This document shows positions 21,998-23,246 of a DNA stretch of 23,246 bases, piece by piece; position 1 is the stretch's first letter, and the number at the start of each line of letters is the position of its first letter. The DNA is taken from IMG/VR virus record IMGVR_UViG_3300022929_000221, positions 1 through 23,246 of that record; one strand, given 5' to 3'. The position numbers were made by a program, and so were the translations under genes. Under the pieces are notes generated by a model. That model was not told where the DNA came from. It made no database searches and saw only the letters and a list, made by a program, of their open reading frames with translations. The stretch is from a virus.

Positions 21998-22801
21998 ATG
22001 GCAGATATAGATTTTAGTTGGATGGATGATCTTTTAACAGGGGATGACGCTGATTACAGCTCCCTGTTTGATGATGTAACAGACTTAACACCAAGCATGC
22101 CCGATACAGGTATAGGCTCGCTTGACCTTTCTAATTTGTTTGGTGATGACACAGATTACAGTTATTTGTTTGATGACGTAACTGACTTAGATTTTGATTA
22201 CAAGCCTGGCGTAGACTTTAAAGATGTTTATAGTGGTTTATTTGATGAACCATCAGACTATGAAGACGTAGCAAAAGAGCTTTATCCTGATTTGTTTCTG
22301 CCCTCAACGCAAGACCTAATAGCCAATGCGGAAGGATCTAGTATTTTAGATACTATTCTAGGTTTTTTAGGCGTAGACAGAAAAGGAGGTAAAAGCAGAG
22401 CTCAAGGAATCATGCAAGGAGTAGGCGGAGGTATTACGGACTTTGCTAACTCGCCTATAGGACAATTGCTTTTATACAACTACTTAAAGGACAAAGACAA
22501 AGAAGATCGAAAAGTTCCAATTGGAGCGGAAGCGTACGGCAGTCAAGGACTAGGGAGTATGCCTGACTACAGAGTATTTAATATACAACCTGCATTAATG
22601 CCAGGTGTTGCTTATGCTAATGCGCCTCCACCAGAAATGAAACATGGTGGCATACACGGTGCTGGCAAAGATGATGGCCCTGGAGACATAACATTAGCGA
22701 GACTAGAACCAGGTGAGTTTGTTATGACTAGAAAAGCTACTGAGAATTTAGGTGCAAAAAACTTATATAATTTAATGAAAAACGCAGAGAGGATGGGCTA
22801 A
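21998..22801 (+). CDS. Acidic virion-type protein with LEPGEFVM motif
   Basis: A 267-residue protein. The N-terminus is very acidic with a 34-residue periodic repeat: GDDADYSSLFDDVTDL at 15-30 and GDDTDYSYLFDDVTDL at 49-64, with a weaker third near 80. A Gly-rich helical middle (ILGFLGVDRKGGKSRAQGIM) and a C-terminal MKHGGIHGAGKDDGPGD then LARLEPGEFVMTRKATENLG follow. This last motif is frequent in phage tail and injected virion proteins. The role is probably structural, perhaps an ejected internal protein. It ends in TAATG with the next gene. Confidence 0.68.
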   Translation: MADIDFSWMDDLLTGDDADYSSLFDDVTDLTPSMPDTGIGSLDLSNLFGDDTDYSYLFDDVTDLDFDYKPGVDFKDVYSGLFDEPSDYEDVAKELYPDLFLPSTQDLIANAEGSSILDTILGFLGVDRKGGKSRAQGIMQGVGGGITDFANSPIGQLLLYNYLKDKDKEDRKVPIGAEAYGSQGLGSMPDYRVFNIQPALMPGVAYANAPPPEMKHGGIHGAGKDDGPGDITLARLEPGEFVMTRKATENLGAKNLYNLMKNAERMG

Positions 22802-23246
22802 TGGCAATAAATCCAAACTATTTAACAGGCAGCAGTGCTGCTGGAGATACAACTACTGCTGTATATGAACAGCCGTATGCTGATGCTATGCGCCGTGGAT
22901 TCTTGGAATCTGCGTTTGGTTTAGCTAGAACACCTACACCTATTCCTGTTCGACAAATAGCAGGATTAGATCCTTTTGAAATGCAAGCCAGACAATTAGC
23001 TGGTGGCCTTGGTGGCTTTGCTCCATACATACAGCAAGGTGGACAAATGTTACAAGAAGGCCTTGGTGTTACTCGTCAAGGACAAGGAGCTCTTGCTGGA
23101 GCACAGGATCTTTATGGACAAGGCACAGGCTTGGTTGGACAAGGCACAGGGCTGTATGGACTAGGTACACAAATGACTGGACAAGCAGCAGACTATTTTA
23201 GACCAGGTGCTGCTAGAGCTTTTTACAATCCGTTTGAACAAGATGT
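22801..23246 (+). CDS. Virion structural protein, N-terminal part (3' truncated by window edge)
   Basis: An open frame from ATG 22801 runs to the window end (148 codons) with no stop. It starts AINPNYLTGSSAAGDTTTAV and carries EQPYADAMRRGFLESAFGLA, PIPVRQIAGLDPFEMQARQL and GGLGGFAPYIQQGGQMLQEG, followed by heptapeptide repeats of the YGQGTGL type. Gln/Gly/Ala composition and context suggest a long internal or tail protein, probably ejected with DNA. The full length is unknown. The start is in a TAATG overlap with GAGGAT upstream. Confidence 0.72.
   Translation, partial: MAINPNYLTGSSAAGDTTTAVYEQPYADAMRRGFLESAFGLARTPTPIPVRQIAGLDPFEMQARQLAGGLGGFAPYIQQGGQMLQEGLGVTRQGQGALAGAQDLYGQGTGLVGQGTGLYGLGTQMTGQAADYFRPGAARAFYNPFEQD
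23113..23196 (+). repeat. Four 21-base coding repeats
   Basis: In-frame units encode YGQGTGL, VGQGTGL, YGLGTQM and TGQAADY. The first two are nearly identical at the base level. A similar pattern may continue past the window. Confidence 0.7.

Noticed and set aside
1-23246. tRNA genes, integrase or attachment site
   Set aside because: Reading both strands I recognised no cloverleaf, recombinase motif or flanking direct repeat. A dedicated tRNA scan was not possible.

Overview
This window is part of a tailed bacteriophage genome, probably a short-tailed (podovirus-like) phage of aquatic, most likely marine, origin. Every supported gene lies on the + strand. Genes are packed with ATGA or TAATG overlaps and good Shine-Dalgarno (SD) sequences, and the DNA is AT-rich by eye. 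The portal, adaptor and tail-hub proteins resemble the P22/SU10 type, and no tape-measure gene, sheath gene or frameshifted tail-chaperone pair is visible. Both edges cut genes: the portal gene is open at the left and a repeat-bearing structural gene is open at the right. There is no integrase, repressor, replication gene, tRNA, IS element or CRISPR array here, so neither lifestyle nor host can be read directly. Marine origin is inferred from resemblance to small protein families I remember from marine phage metagenomes.

Layout. (1) 1-6446, head module: portal C-terminus; a 592-residue low-complexity protein; a 65-residue protein that appears to start at ATA; a GroES-like co-chaperonin; the scaffold; a conserved head-module protein; a probable decoration protein; and the Mu gpT-type major capsid protein. 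(2) 6447-6626, the only sizeable non-coding gap, holding hairpins and a possible promoter. (3) 6627-12831, small structural proteins, a Gly/Lys repeat protein, two connector/adaptor proteins flanking a zinc-ribbon repeat protein, a Rossmann-like protein of unknown reaction, and a protein built of 22-residue repeats. (4) 12828-16040, a near-consensus sigma70-type promoter followed by a 1054-residue tail fibre with YadA-like 72-residue repeats and a C-terminal S74 self-cleaving chaperone domain. (5) 16057-19849, a 2OG-Fe(II) oxygenase, small proteins (one with an AT-hook, one XhlA-like membrane protein), and a large gp10-like tail hub protein. (6) 19846-21973, a T4-type lysozyme and a three-segment holin separated by six tiny, very basic proteins. 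(7) 21998-23246, two further virion-type proteins.

How the genes work together: the portal, scaffold and capsid protein build the procapsid, possibly helped by the phage co-chaperonin acting with host GroEL. The connector proteins and gp10-like hub close the portal and form the short tail. The fibre trimerises through its S74 domain and probably binds the host. Lysozyme, holin and possibly the XhlA-like protein end the infection. The most intriguing part is the block of six consecutive Lys/Arg-rich mini-genes (20282-21494) between the two lysis genes; at least two belong to families of unknown function. Two of the six (22 and 36 codons) are easily missed by gene callers.
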